NCBI GenBank assembly: GCA_023387555.1
Contig: JAEWHY010000209.1
Coordinates: forward strand, 1 to 33,147
Direction of reading: 5' to 3'
DNA from: Pseudomonadota bacterium
GTDB lineage: Bacteria > Pseudomonadota > Alphaproteobacteria > Rhizobiales > Xanthobacteraceae
Length of the DNA: 33,147 bases
The position numbers and the translations under genes are program-made. Shown in pieces: positions 7,378-16,053 of the stretch. The notes under the pieces are model-generated. The model had not been told where the DNA came from. It made no database searches and was given only the letters and a program-made list of their open reading frames with translations. How positions within the stretch are numbered: the stretch's first letter is position 1; every line of letters starts with the position of its first letter.

Positions 7378-8769
7378 TCACTCGGTGTCCTTCCCCAGCC
7401 GTTTCAGCCAGCGCTTGGCCTGGAGCCGCACGTTCTTCGGCGCGGTGCCGCCGTAGCTGGTGCGGCTCTGCACCGAGCGGTCGACCGACAGCACCTTGAA
7501 CACATCGTCGGTGATCCGCGGCTCGACCTTCTGCATGTCCTCGAGCGGCACCCGGTGCAGCGGCATCCCCGCCTTCGAGGCATTCGCGACAATCGTGCCG
7601 GTGATGTGGTGCGCCTGGCGGAAGGGGATGTTGAGGCTGCGCACCAGCCAGTCGGCGAGATCGGTCGCGGTGGCATAGCCTTCGCCCGCCGCCTTCTTCA
7701 TGCGCGCCGCATCCGGCTCGATGTCGTGCACCATGCCTGTCATGGCGGCAAGGCACAGCGACAGCGCCCCGAGCGCGTCCATCGCGCCTTCCTTGTCCTC
7801 CTGCATGTCCTTCTGATAGGCGAGCGGCAATCCCTTCATCACCACGACGATGGCCTGGAACGCAGCGGCGATCCGCGCGGCCTTGGCGCGCACCAGTTCG
7901 GCCGCGTCGGGATTGCGCTTCTGTGGCATGATCGAGGAGCCGGTGGTGAACTTGTCCGACAGCCGCATCAGACCGGTGAGCGGCGAGGTCCAGATCACGA
8001 TCTCCTCGGCGAGCCGCGACAGATGCACGGCGCAGATCGTGGCTGCCGCCAGCGTCTCCATCACAAAGTCGCGGTCGGACACGGCGTCGAGCGAATTGGC
8101 GGTCGGCCGGTCGAAGCCGAGCGCCTTCGCGGTCATGTCGCGATCCAGCGGAAACGACGTGCCGGCGAGCGCCGCCGAGCCGAGCGGCGATTCGTTGAGG
8201 CGCTTGCGCGCATCGGCGAGACGGCCGCGATCGCGATCCGCCATCTCGACGAAGGCGAGCAGATGATGCCCGAAGGTCACCGGCTGCGCGGTCTGCAGAT
8301 GCGTGAGCCCCGGCATCACGGTGTCGGCATGCTCGAGGGCCTTCTCCGCCAGCGCGCGCTGATAGTCGGCGAGCGCGGCGTCGAGTTGGTCGATCGTGTC
8401 GCGGACCCAGAGCCGGAAATCGGTTGCGACCTGGTCGTTGCGCGAGCGCGCGGTGTGCAGCCGTCCCGCCGCATCGCCGATCAATTCGGCGAGCCGCGAT
8501 TCCACATTCATGTGGACGTCTTCGAGCGCGCGCTGGAAGTTGAACTGGCCCTGCTCGATCTCTGACAAAATCGTGTCCAGACCGGCGGCAATCTTCTTTG
8601 CGTCCTCTGCCGTAATGATGCCTTGCTCGGACAGCATTGCCGCATGGGCCTTGCTCGCGGCAATGTCCTGGCGATAGAGGTGCCGGTCCACGTCGATCGA
8701 GGCGTTGATCGCCTCCATGATCGCATCGGGGCTCGAGGAGAATCGCCCGCCCCACATCTTGTTGCTCAT
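7378..8769 (-). CDS. argH: Argininosuccinate lyase
   Basis: ArgH cleaves argininosuccinate to arginine and fumarate, the last step of arginine synthesis. The 463-residue sequence begins MSNKMWGGRF, as expected, and has ARSRND at 107-112, THLQTAQP near 156-163 and the superfamily signature GSSIMPQKRNPD at 277-288, with the catalytic serine in its flexible loop. Length matches the family. Its ATG is only 27 bp from the start of tlpA on the other strand, so the two promoters must overlap each other or the neighbouring coding sequence. It is the first gene of a minus-strand run with the LptM-like lipoprotein and lysA. Confidence 0.97.
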   Translation of the reverse strand: MSNKMWGGRFSSSPDAIMEAINASIDVDRHLYRQDIAASKAHAAMLSEQGIITAEDAKKIAAGLDTILSEIEQGQFNFQRALEDVHMNVESRLAELIGDAAGRLHTARSRNDQVATDFRLWVRDTIDQLDAALADYQRALAEKALEHADTVMPGLTHLQTAQPVTFGHHLLAFVEMADRDRGRLADARKRLNESPLGSAALAGTSFPLDRDMTAKALGFDRPTANSLDAVSDRDFVMETLAAATICAVHLSRLAEEIVIWTSPLTGLMRLSDKFTTGSSIMPQKRNPDAAELVRAKAARIAAAFQAIVVVMKGLPLAYQKDMQEDKEGAMDALGALSLCLAAMTGMVHDIEPDAARMKKAAGEGYATATDLADWLVRSLNIPFRQAHHITGTIVANASKAGMPLHRVPLEDMQKVEPRITDDVFKVLSVDRSVQSRTSYGGTAPKNVRLQAKRWLKRLGKDTE

Positions 8770-8796
8770 GACCGTGACCTGAGAGAGTTTTGATCC

Positions 8797-9456
8797 ATGC
8801 CGCCGTCGGATGCCCGTGATTTCGCGAAAAAGCGCCTGCTGGTGATGCTTCTCGGCGGACTCGCGGGCGTCGCGGTTGCGCTGGTCGGGATATACGGGAT
8901 GGGATGGCTGGTGCGCAAATCGCCAGTTCCGGCAGCCTGCCTACCGGCCGCGCAGCTTGCGCAGAAGCTCCAGCCGTTCGCCCGCGGCGAGGTCGCCGCA
9001 CTCGCCCCGGCCAAGAGCCCGATCCCGCTGACCACGGTCGCCTTCCAGGACGGCGACGGCAAGGACCGCACGCTCGCCGACTGGAAGGACAAGACCGTGC
9101 TGCTCAACCTGTGGGCCACGTGGTGCGTGCCGTGCAAGAAGGAGATGCCGGCGCTCGACGAATTGCAGAAGAAGCTCGGCGGCCCGGACTTCGAGGTGGT
9201 CGCGGTCAACATCGACACCCGCAATCCGGAAAAGGCCAAGGCCTGGCTGACCGACAACGGCATCACCTCGCTCGCCTATTATGCCGACAACAGCGCGCGG
9301 ATCTTCCAGGACCTGAAGGAAAAGGGCCGCGCCTTCGGCATGCCGACCACCATCCTTGTCGACAAGAACGGCTGCGAGGTCGCAACGCTCGCCGGCCCCG
9401 CCGAATGGGCGAGCGGCGATGCGATCAAGTTCATCGAGGCCGCGCTCGGGCGTTAG
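8797..9456 (+). CDS. tlpA: Membrane-anchored thiol:disulfide oxidoreductase TlpA
   Basis: TlpA is a periplasmic thioredoxin-like reductase that in Bradyrhizobium keeps copper-delivery proteins and cytochrome oxidase subunit II reduced for CuA assembly. The 219-residue protein has one N-terminal membrane anchor (about residues 14-36), a thioredoxin fold with the active site WCVPC at 109-113, and the conserved cis-proline in GMPTTILVD (about 181-189). An additional Cys48 (PAACLP) sits just after the anchor and Cys193 lies late in the fold (KNGCEV). The pair Cys48/Cys193 may form the structural disulfide reported for Bradyrhizobium TlpA. The gene is divergent from argH and ends 15 bp from the convergent hslO. 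Confidence 0.92.
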   Translation: MPPSDARDFAKKRLLVMLLGGLAGVAVALVGIYGMGWLVRKSPVPAACLPAAQLAQKLQPFARGEVAALAPAKSPIPLTTVAFQDGDGKDRTLADWKDKTVLLNLWATWCVPCKKEMPALDELQKKLGGPDFEVVAVNIDTRNPEKAKAWLTDNGITSLAYYADNSARIFQDLKEKGRAFGMPTTILVDKNGCEVATLAGPAEWASGDAIKFIEAALGR

Positions 9457-9471
9457 AGCCGCGACGGGATA

Positions 9472-10497
9472 TCAATCGCGTCCGGACCCGTTCCCATTCG
9501 CCTCGCCGCCGTTCGCACCGATTTCATCCGGTGCGAAGTCGTAGGTGCGGTTGCAGAACTCGCAGGTCACCGCGATCTTGCCGTCTTCGACCATGTGGTC
9601 GCGGTCGTCCTGCGAGAAGCTCTTGAGCATCGCCTCCACGTTGTCGCGCGAGCACGAGCATTGCGCCTGCACATTGGCGCTGTCGAACACCCGCACGCCG
9701 CGTTCGTGGAACAGCCGGTAGACCAGCCGCTCGGTCGACAGGTCGGGATCGATCAGTTCGATGTCCTCCACCGTCTCCACGATCGCCTTGCCTTCGATCC
9801 AGGCGTCGTCCTCCGAAACCGAATCGAGCGTCACGCCTTCCGGCACATCGCCGGGATCGAGATCGGGGCCGCGCATGCGATCCGGCGCCTTGGGCAGGAA
9901 TTGCAGCAGGATGCCGCCGGCCCGCCAGTGCGTCATGCCGCTGTCGCCGGCGCGCATTTCCTCGGCGACCGCGAGGCGGACGCGCGTCGGGATCTGCTCG
10001 GAGCGCAGGAAGTATTCGTGCGCGGCCTGTTCCAGTCCGCCGCCATCGAGGGCGACCAGGCCCTGATAGCGGTTCATGTCGCCGCCCTGGTCGATGGTCA
10101 TCGCCAGATGCCCCCGGCCGAGCAATTCCCCGCCGGACGCCTTGCCGGCGGCGATCGCCTCCGCGACCCGCGCCTTGTCGAAGCGCGCGCAGGCACGGAT
10201 CCGGCCGCCGGTCACATAATCGACCACCAGCATCCGCACCGGGCCGTCGCTCTGGGTCTGCATGATGAAGCGGCCGTCGAACTTCAGCGACGAGCCGAAC
10301 AATGCGGCAAGCGCGATCGCCTCGCCGAGCAGCTTGGAAACCGGGAGCGGATAGTCGTGGCGGGTCAGGATCTCGTCGATCGCAGGCCCGAGCCGCACCA
10401 CGCGGCCGCGCAGGTCCAGCGCCGCCACCTCGAAGGGCAGGATAGTGTCGTCGGGCGAATGCTGCGCGGGATGTCGGGTGGGAATTTCGATGTCCAT
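9472..10497 (-). CDS. hslO: Redox-regulated chaperonin Hsp33
   Basis: Hsp33 is a cytosolic holdase activated by oxidation, which releases zinc and unfolds the C-terminal switch. The protein of about 341 residues has the core domain (LPFEVAALDLRGRVVRLG onward, including the YQGLVALDG region) and the C-terminal zinc site: Cys280 and Cys282 (QCSCS) with Cys312 and Cys315 (CEFC). This CxC plus CxxC arrangement is diagnostic. The ATG at 10495-10497 (MDIEIPTRHP) is used; the upstream frame opens only with a TTG at 10557. A Gly/Asn-rich tail follows the zinc domain. It is third in argD-argF-hslO but lies 174 bp after argF, with a palindromic element between, so its expression may be partly uncoupled. 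Confidence 0.95.
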   Translation of the reverse strand: MDIEIPTRHPAQHSPDDTILPFEVAALDLRGRVVRLGPAIDEILTRHDYPLPVSKLLGEAIALAALFGSSLKFDGRFIMQTQSDGPVRMLVVDYVTGGRIRACARFDKARVAEAIAAGKASGGELLGRGHLAMTIDQGGDMNRYQGLVALDGGGLEQAAHEYFLRSEQIPTRVRLAVAEEMRAGDSGMTHWRAGGILLQFLPKAPDRMRGPDLDPGDVPEGVTLDSVSEDDAWIEGKAIVETVEDIELIDPDLSTERLVYRLFHERGVRVFDSANVQAQCSCSRDNVEAMLKSFSQDDRDHMVEDGKIAVTCEFCNRTYDFAPDEIGANGGEANGNGSGRD

Positions 10498-10584
10498 GGG
10501 GGGCGTGGCGGCTGAAAAACTGATCCTGCCTGGCGGGCCCAGGTCTGACTGGCCCAAGTCATGGACCGGTCAAATGAAACGGAT

Positions 10585-10653
10585 CCGCTCGTCCCCGCGC
10601 GGCGGGGACCCCAGAACCAGGAACCGGATTCCCGCTTTCGCGGGATTGAGCGG
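10585..10653. repeat. Nested palindromic element between argF and hslO (REP-like)
   Basis: An outer repeat CCGCTC (10585-10590) / GAGCGG (10648-10653) encloses two hairpins: GTCCCCGC (10591-10598) with GCGGGGAC (10602-10609), and TCCCGC (10630-10635) with GCGGGA (10640-10645). The fold would be a three-way junction. Repetitive extragenic palindromes of similar sequence are common in Bradyrhizobium-type genomes. Only one copy was noticed in this window, so repetition is inferred from family knowledge. It could also attenuate read-through from argF to hslO or stabilise the argDF mRNA. Confidence 0.65.
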
Positions 10654-10671
10654 ATGGCGGAGAAACGTGCT

Positions 10672-12800
<2,129 letters not shown>

Positions 12801-12853
12801 GGCAGATCATCCGGCAGAGCTGCAACCGACAATGTCAGAGCAAAAATGAAATA

Positions 12854-12900
12854 TGCCGCCCCCGCGGGCGGCACTTCGAAAGACATTCTAGGTGCCGCCC
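12854..12900 (-). promoter_or_regulatory. Candidate attenuator-like leader of argD-argF
   Basis: Read on the minus strand, three segments occur in order: GGGCGGCAC (12900-12892), GTGCCGCCC (12874-12866) and GGGCGGCA (12861-12854, counting the CCGCCC complement on plus). Segment 1 can pair with 2 over 9 bp across a 17-nt loop, or segment 2 with 3 over 8 bp across a 4-nt loop. The second hairpin is followed by TATTTCATTTTT, so it looks like an intrinsic terminator 54 bp before the argD start. This is the logic of an attenuator, but the best promoter match lies between segments 1 and 2, so a transcript from it would carry only the second hairpin. Confidence 0.5.
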
Positions 12901-12912
12901 TCCGGGTGTCAA
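12885..12912 (-). promoter_or_regulatory. Sigma-70-type promoter candidate for argD
   Basis: TTGACA (12912-12907 on the minus strand) is a perfect -35 match and is followed after 16 bp by TAGAAT (12890-12885), one mismatch from the -10 consensus. Transcription would begin near 12878, about 78 nt before the argD GTG. No other match of this quality was seen in the intergenic region. Confidence 0.6.
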
Positions 12913-13006
12913 CCGAGGCCTGCGGTAAGCCGGTGCCGCATGTCCACCAATAAGGCGTGGAAAAGCATCGCAGGAGCGCCACGAGGGTGGGGACGCCTTG
13001 GGGCCG

Positions 13007-13151
13007 GACTCTTGCGGGCGAGTCCAGCGATTGTGTAGTGTCTGGCCCGTCGGATACGACATCTCGTGCGGCGGACACACTAAAGTCAGTACATCTACGT
13101 GTATTGCGTCACGCTGGCAGCCCCAGGCTGTCCGGCGACGAGAAGGGATTC
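13007..13151. promoter_or_regulatory. Three GANTC (CcrM) sites upstream of gcrA
   Basis: GACTC at 13007-13011, GAGTC at 13020-13024 and GATTC at 13147-13151 lie within 185 bp of the gcrA start. The first two form the arms of a short inverted repeat (GGACTC / GAGTCC). CcrM methylates GANTC in alphaproteobacteria, and GcrA responds to methylated GANTC in promoters, so these may couple gcrA expression to replication. The sequence match is certain; the function is inferred. Confidence 0.55.
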
Positions 13152-13189
13152 TGCGGGGGCCACATCGCCCGCGGCTAGAGGAGAGACCG

Positions 13190-13690
13190 ATGACGTGGAC
13201 GGATGAACGGGTCGAGCAGCTCAAGAAACTGTGGTCCGACGGCCTCTCCGCCTCCCAGATCGCGGCCGAACTCGGCGGCATCACCCGCAACGCCGTCATC
13301 GGCAAAGTGCACCGGCTGGGGCTCTCCGGCCGCACCAAGGCGCCCTCGTCCAGCGCGCCGCGGCAGCGCAAACCGAGGGCCCAACACATGATGCGGGTGT
13401 CCCGCCCGGCCGTCCGCGGCAACACCGCACTCGCCCAGGCCTTTTCCTATGATTACGAGATCGAACCCGAGCCGATGCAAGCCGAGAATATTGTTCCCAT
13501 GGGTCAACGCCGTTCGCTTCTCGAACTCAACGAACAGACCTGCAAATGGCCGATCGGCGATCCGGCTTCGGCGGAATTCTATTTCTGCGGCGGCCATGCG
13601 ATGACCGGGCTACCCTATTGCGGCTACCACTCGCGCATCGCCTATCAGCCGCCGGCGGCGCGGCGGGACAAGCGGCCGGCCGGCCGCTGA
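13190..13690 (+). CDS. gcrA: Cell cycle regulator GcrA
   Basis: GcrA is an alphaproteobacterial sigma-70 cofactor that activates promoters carrying methylated GANTC sites during S phase. The 166-residue protein has the diagnostic N-terminal DNA-binding domain starting MTWTDERVEQLKKLW, with SASQIAAELGG and TRNAVIGKVHRLGLSGR, a variable basic linker, and the C-terminal domain with CKWPIGDP, FYFCG and PYCGYHS, which in Caulobacter contacts sigma-70 region 2. The ATG at 13190 is supported by AGAGGAGAG just upstream; the frame is open further upstream but without family similarity. It is a monocistronic plus-strand gene between argD and phoB, with candidate CcrM sites in its promoter region. Confidence 0.97.
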   Translation: MTWTDERVEQLKKLWSDGLSASQIAAELGGITRNAVIGKVHRLGLSGRTKAPSSSAPRQRKPRAQHMMRVSRPAVRGNTALAQAFSYDYEIEPEPMQAENIVPMGQRRSLLELNEQTCKWPIGDPASAEFYFCGGHAMTGLPYCGYHSRIAYQPPAARRDKRPAGR

Positions 13691-13732
13691 CGTCCCGGCG
13701 ACAGCAGAACCGCCGAAATTGAAGAAATCAGA

Positions 13733-14443
13733 TCAGCCGGCGCGGCCGAAGCGATCGTCGATCGAATATCCGGCGCCCCGCACGGTGCGGATCGGGTCTC
13801 CGTCGTGGCCGCGGTTGAGCGCCTTGCGCAGCCGGCCGACGTGGACATCCACTGTCCGCTCGTCGATATAGACCTCGCTGCCCCAGACGCCGTCGAGCAA
13901 TTGCTCGCGCGTGAAGACGCGGCCCGGACGCTCCATCAGAAACTCCAAGAGCCGGAATTCGGTCGGACCGAGTTCGACATCGCGGCCCCCGCGCGACACC
14001 CGCTTCTTGACGCGATCGAGTTCGATTTCACCGAGCGTCAGCACATCGGCCAGCCGCTCGGGCTTCGAACGGCGGAGCAAGGCGCGGATCCGCGCCACCA
14101 GTTCCGGAACCGAGAACGGCTTGACGATATAATCGTCGGCGCCGGTTGAAAGTCCGCGCACCCGCTCGCTCTCCTCGCCGCGCGCGGTCAGCATGATGAT
14201 CGGCAGCGACTTGGTTTCCGGCCGCGTCCGCAGCCGCCGGCAGAGCTCGATCCCGGACAAGCCGGGCAGCATCCAGTCCAGCACCACGAGATCGGGCGTG
14301 CTCTCGCGCAACCGGGTATCGGCGTCGTCGCCGCGCGCAACGGTTTCGACCTCGTAGCCTTCGCTCTCGAGATTGTACCGCAGCAGGAGGGACAACGGCT
14401 CCTCGTCTTCGACGATCAGGATGCGCGCGGTTTGGCCGTTCAT
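13733..14443 (-). CDS. phoB: Phosphate regulon response regulator PhoB
   Basis: PhoB is the DNA-binding regulator that, once phosphorylated by PhoR, activates Pho-box promoters. The 236-residue protein has a receiver domain (Asp13, phospho-acceptor Asp56 in LVVLDWMLPG, Thr86, Lys108 in IVKPF) and a C-terminal winged-helix domain (LGPTEFRLLEFLMERPGRVF, then DERTVDVHVGRLRKAL and IRTVRGAGYS). The ATG at 14443 (MNGQTARILIV) is the family start; the open frame further upstream is antisense-type shadow of phoU. It is the last gene of the pst-phoU-phoB run, 14 bp after phoU, and converges with gcrA across 42 bp that show no clear terminator. Confidence 0.97.
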   Translation of the reverse strand: MNGQTARILIVEDEEPLSLLLRYNLESEGYEVETVARGDDADTRLRESTPDLVVLDWMLPGLSGIELCRRLRTRPETKSLPIIMLTARGEESERVRGLSTGADDYIVKPFSVPELVARIRALLRRSKPERLADVLTLGEIELDRVKKRVSRGGRDVELGPTEFRLLEFLMERPGRVFTREQLLDGVWGSEVYIDERTVDVHVGRLRKALNRGHDGDPIRTVRGAGYSIDDRFGRAG

Positions 14444-14457
14444 GTCTGCCTTTCCGA

Positions 14458-15165
14458 TCAAATCTGCGCCACCGCGAAGCTTGTGGTATCCGCCTTCGGC
14501 CGCTGCGAAACGATCGGCTCGCCCTTGATCATGTAATGCACGGTCTCGGCGATATTGGTGGCGTGATCGCCCATCCGCTCGATGTTCTTCGCCGAGAACA
14601 GGAGATGGATGCAGAAGGTGATGTTGCGCGGGTCTTCCATCATGTAGGTGAGGAGTTCGCGGAACAGCGACACGCACATTGCGTCGATTTCCTCGTCGCG
14701 CTTCCACACCTCCATCGCCTCCTCCACGTCGCGCGCGGCATAGGCGTCGAGCACGCGCTTGAGCTGGGTCAGCACCAGGCTTCCCATATGATCGACGCCG
14801 CGGATCAATTGCAGCGAGGGGTATTCGCCGCTCAGATCGAGCACGCGCTTGCCGATGTTCTTAGCGAGGTCGCCGATCCGCTCGATCTCGTTGGCGACGC
14901 GCAGCGCGCTCACCACCTCGCGCAGATCGACCGCCATCGGCTGGCGGCGCGCGATGGTGAGAATGGCGCGCTCCTCGATTTCGATTTGCAGCGCGTCGAT
15001 CTGCGCATCGGCCGCGATCAGCTTGCGGGCGAGTTCGACATCGCGTCGCGTCAGGGCCTGCACGGCGTCCGCGATCTCCTTCTCCGCGAGACCACCCATT
15101 TCGGCGACCATGCGGTTGAGTTCCTGCAGATCGGCATCGAATGCCTTGGTGATGTGGTTGGACAT
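14458..15165 (-). CDS. phoU: Phosphate signalling protein PhoU
   Basis: PhoU links the Pst transporter to PhoR and damps the Pho response when phosphate is plentiful. The 235-residue all-helical protein has the two PhoU repeats, with EIERIGDLAKNIGKR in the first and the related NIERMGDHATNIAE in the second; the E-R-x-x-D pattern in each is the metal-binding site of the family. Length is normal. It starts at the ATG 15163-15165, 44 bp after pstB, and is followed by phoB after 14 bp, so it belongs to the Pho operon. Confidence 0.97.
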   Translation of the reverse strand: MSNHITKAFDADLQELNRMVAEMGGLAEKEIADAVQALTRRDVELARKLIAADAQIDALQIEIEERAILTIARRQPMAVDLREVVSALRVANEIERIGDLAKNIGKRVLDLSGEYPSLQLIRGVDHMGSLVLTQLKRVLDAYAARDVEEAMEVWKRDEEIDAMCVSLFRELLTYMMEDPRNITFCIHLLFSAKNIERMGDHATNIAETVHYMIKGEPIVSQRPKADTTSFAVAQI

Positions 15166-15209
15166 CCGGTTCGTCCCTTCTTTATCTCACCGCTCGCCGC
15201 GCTGTCGGA

Positions 15210-16028
15210 TCAGCCGAAGCGGCCGGTGATGTAATCCTGCGTCCGCCGGTCGCTCGGCGTGGTGAAGATGGTCTCCGTCGGCCCCTCCTCGACAAGAATG
15301 CCGAGGTGAAAAAAGGCGGTCCGCTGCGACACGCGGGCTGCCTGCTGCATCGAATGGGTGACGATGATGATCGTGAAGTTCTGCCGCAACTCGTCGATCA
15401 GCTCCTCGATGCGGGCGGTCGCGATCGGGTCCAGCGCCGAGCAGGGCTCGTCCATCAGGATCACTTCGGGACCGACCGCGATCGCCCGCGCGATGCAGAG
15501 GCGCTGCTGCTGGCCGCCGGAGAGCCCCGTGCCCTGATCGTTGAGCCGGTCCTTCACTTCCTCCCAAAGACCGGCGCGCTTGAGGCTGGAGGTCACGATC
15601 TCGTCCAGGTCGCTCTTCGACTTTGCGATACCGTGGATGCGCGGTCCGTAGGCGACGTTTTCGTAGATCGACTTCGGGAACGGATTCGGCTTCTGGAACA
15701 CCATGCCAACCCGCGCCCGCAACTGAACGACATCGAGCGAGCGGTCGTAGATGTCGAGACCATCGATCTCGATCTTGCCGGTGACCCGCGCCGAGGCAAT
15801 CGTGTCGTTCATCCGGTTGATGCAGCGCAGGAACGTCGACTTGCCGCAGCCCGACGGACCGATAAAGGCCATCACCGAACGCTCGGGAATGTCGACGCTG
15901 ACATCCTTCAGCGCATGCTTGTCGCCGTAGTAGACATTGACACGGCGTGCGCTGACCTTGGCCTTGCGCGGCGCCGTCAAGGTATCGGCTGCTCCGGCGG
16001 AAGCCGCGGGTTGCACCATTGCGTCCAT
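15210..16028 (-). CDS. pstB: Phosphate ABC transporter ATP-binding protein PstB
   Basis: PstB powers high-affinity phosphate uptake through PstCA. The sequence contains NVYYGDKHALKDVS, Walker A IGPSGCGKST (about residues 56-65), VFQKPNPFPKSIYENV with the Q-loop, signature LSGGQQQRLCIARAIA and Walker B VILMDEPCSALDP, all strongly PstB-like. The ATG at 16028 (MDAMVQPAAS) is favoured because GGAG lies nine bases upstream; the longer frame opens with a TTG at 16043. The N-terminal extension of about 25 residues, rich in Ala, is ordinary for alphaproteobacteria. It follows pstA after 25 bp. Confidence 0.97.
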   Translation of the reverse strand: MDAMVQPAASAGAADTLTAPRKAKVSARRVNVYYGDKHALKDVSVDIPERSVMAFIGPSGCGKSTFLRCINRMNDTIASARVTGKIEIDGLDIYDRSLDVVQLRARVGMVFQKPNPFPKSIYENVAYGPRIHGIAKSKSDLDEIVTSSLKRAGLWEEVKDRLNDQGTGLSGGQQQRLCIARAIAVGPEVILMDEPCSALDPIATARIEELIDELRQNFTIIIVTHSMQQAARVSQRTAFFHLGILVEEGPTETIFTTPSDRRTQDYITGRFG

Positions 16029-16053
16029 AGCCAGCATCTCCAATTCCCCAATA

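Larger units (their letters stand above)
12801..13189. other. Divergent intergenic region between argD and gcrA
   Basis: These 389 bp hold no convincing gene. The argD side contains a sigma-70-like promoter and a set of complementary GC segments (listed separately). The gcrA side contains three GANTC sites and the gcrA ribosome site. Short frames here on both strands are extensions of shadow frames. One 52-residue frame on the minus strand (12886 to 12728, starting MSFEVPPAG) begins inside the leader and runs past the argD start in another frame; it lacks a well-placed ribosome site and is not called as a gene. Confidence 0.6.
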
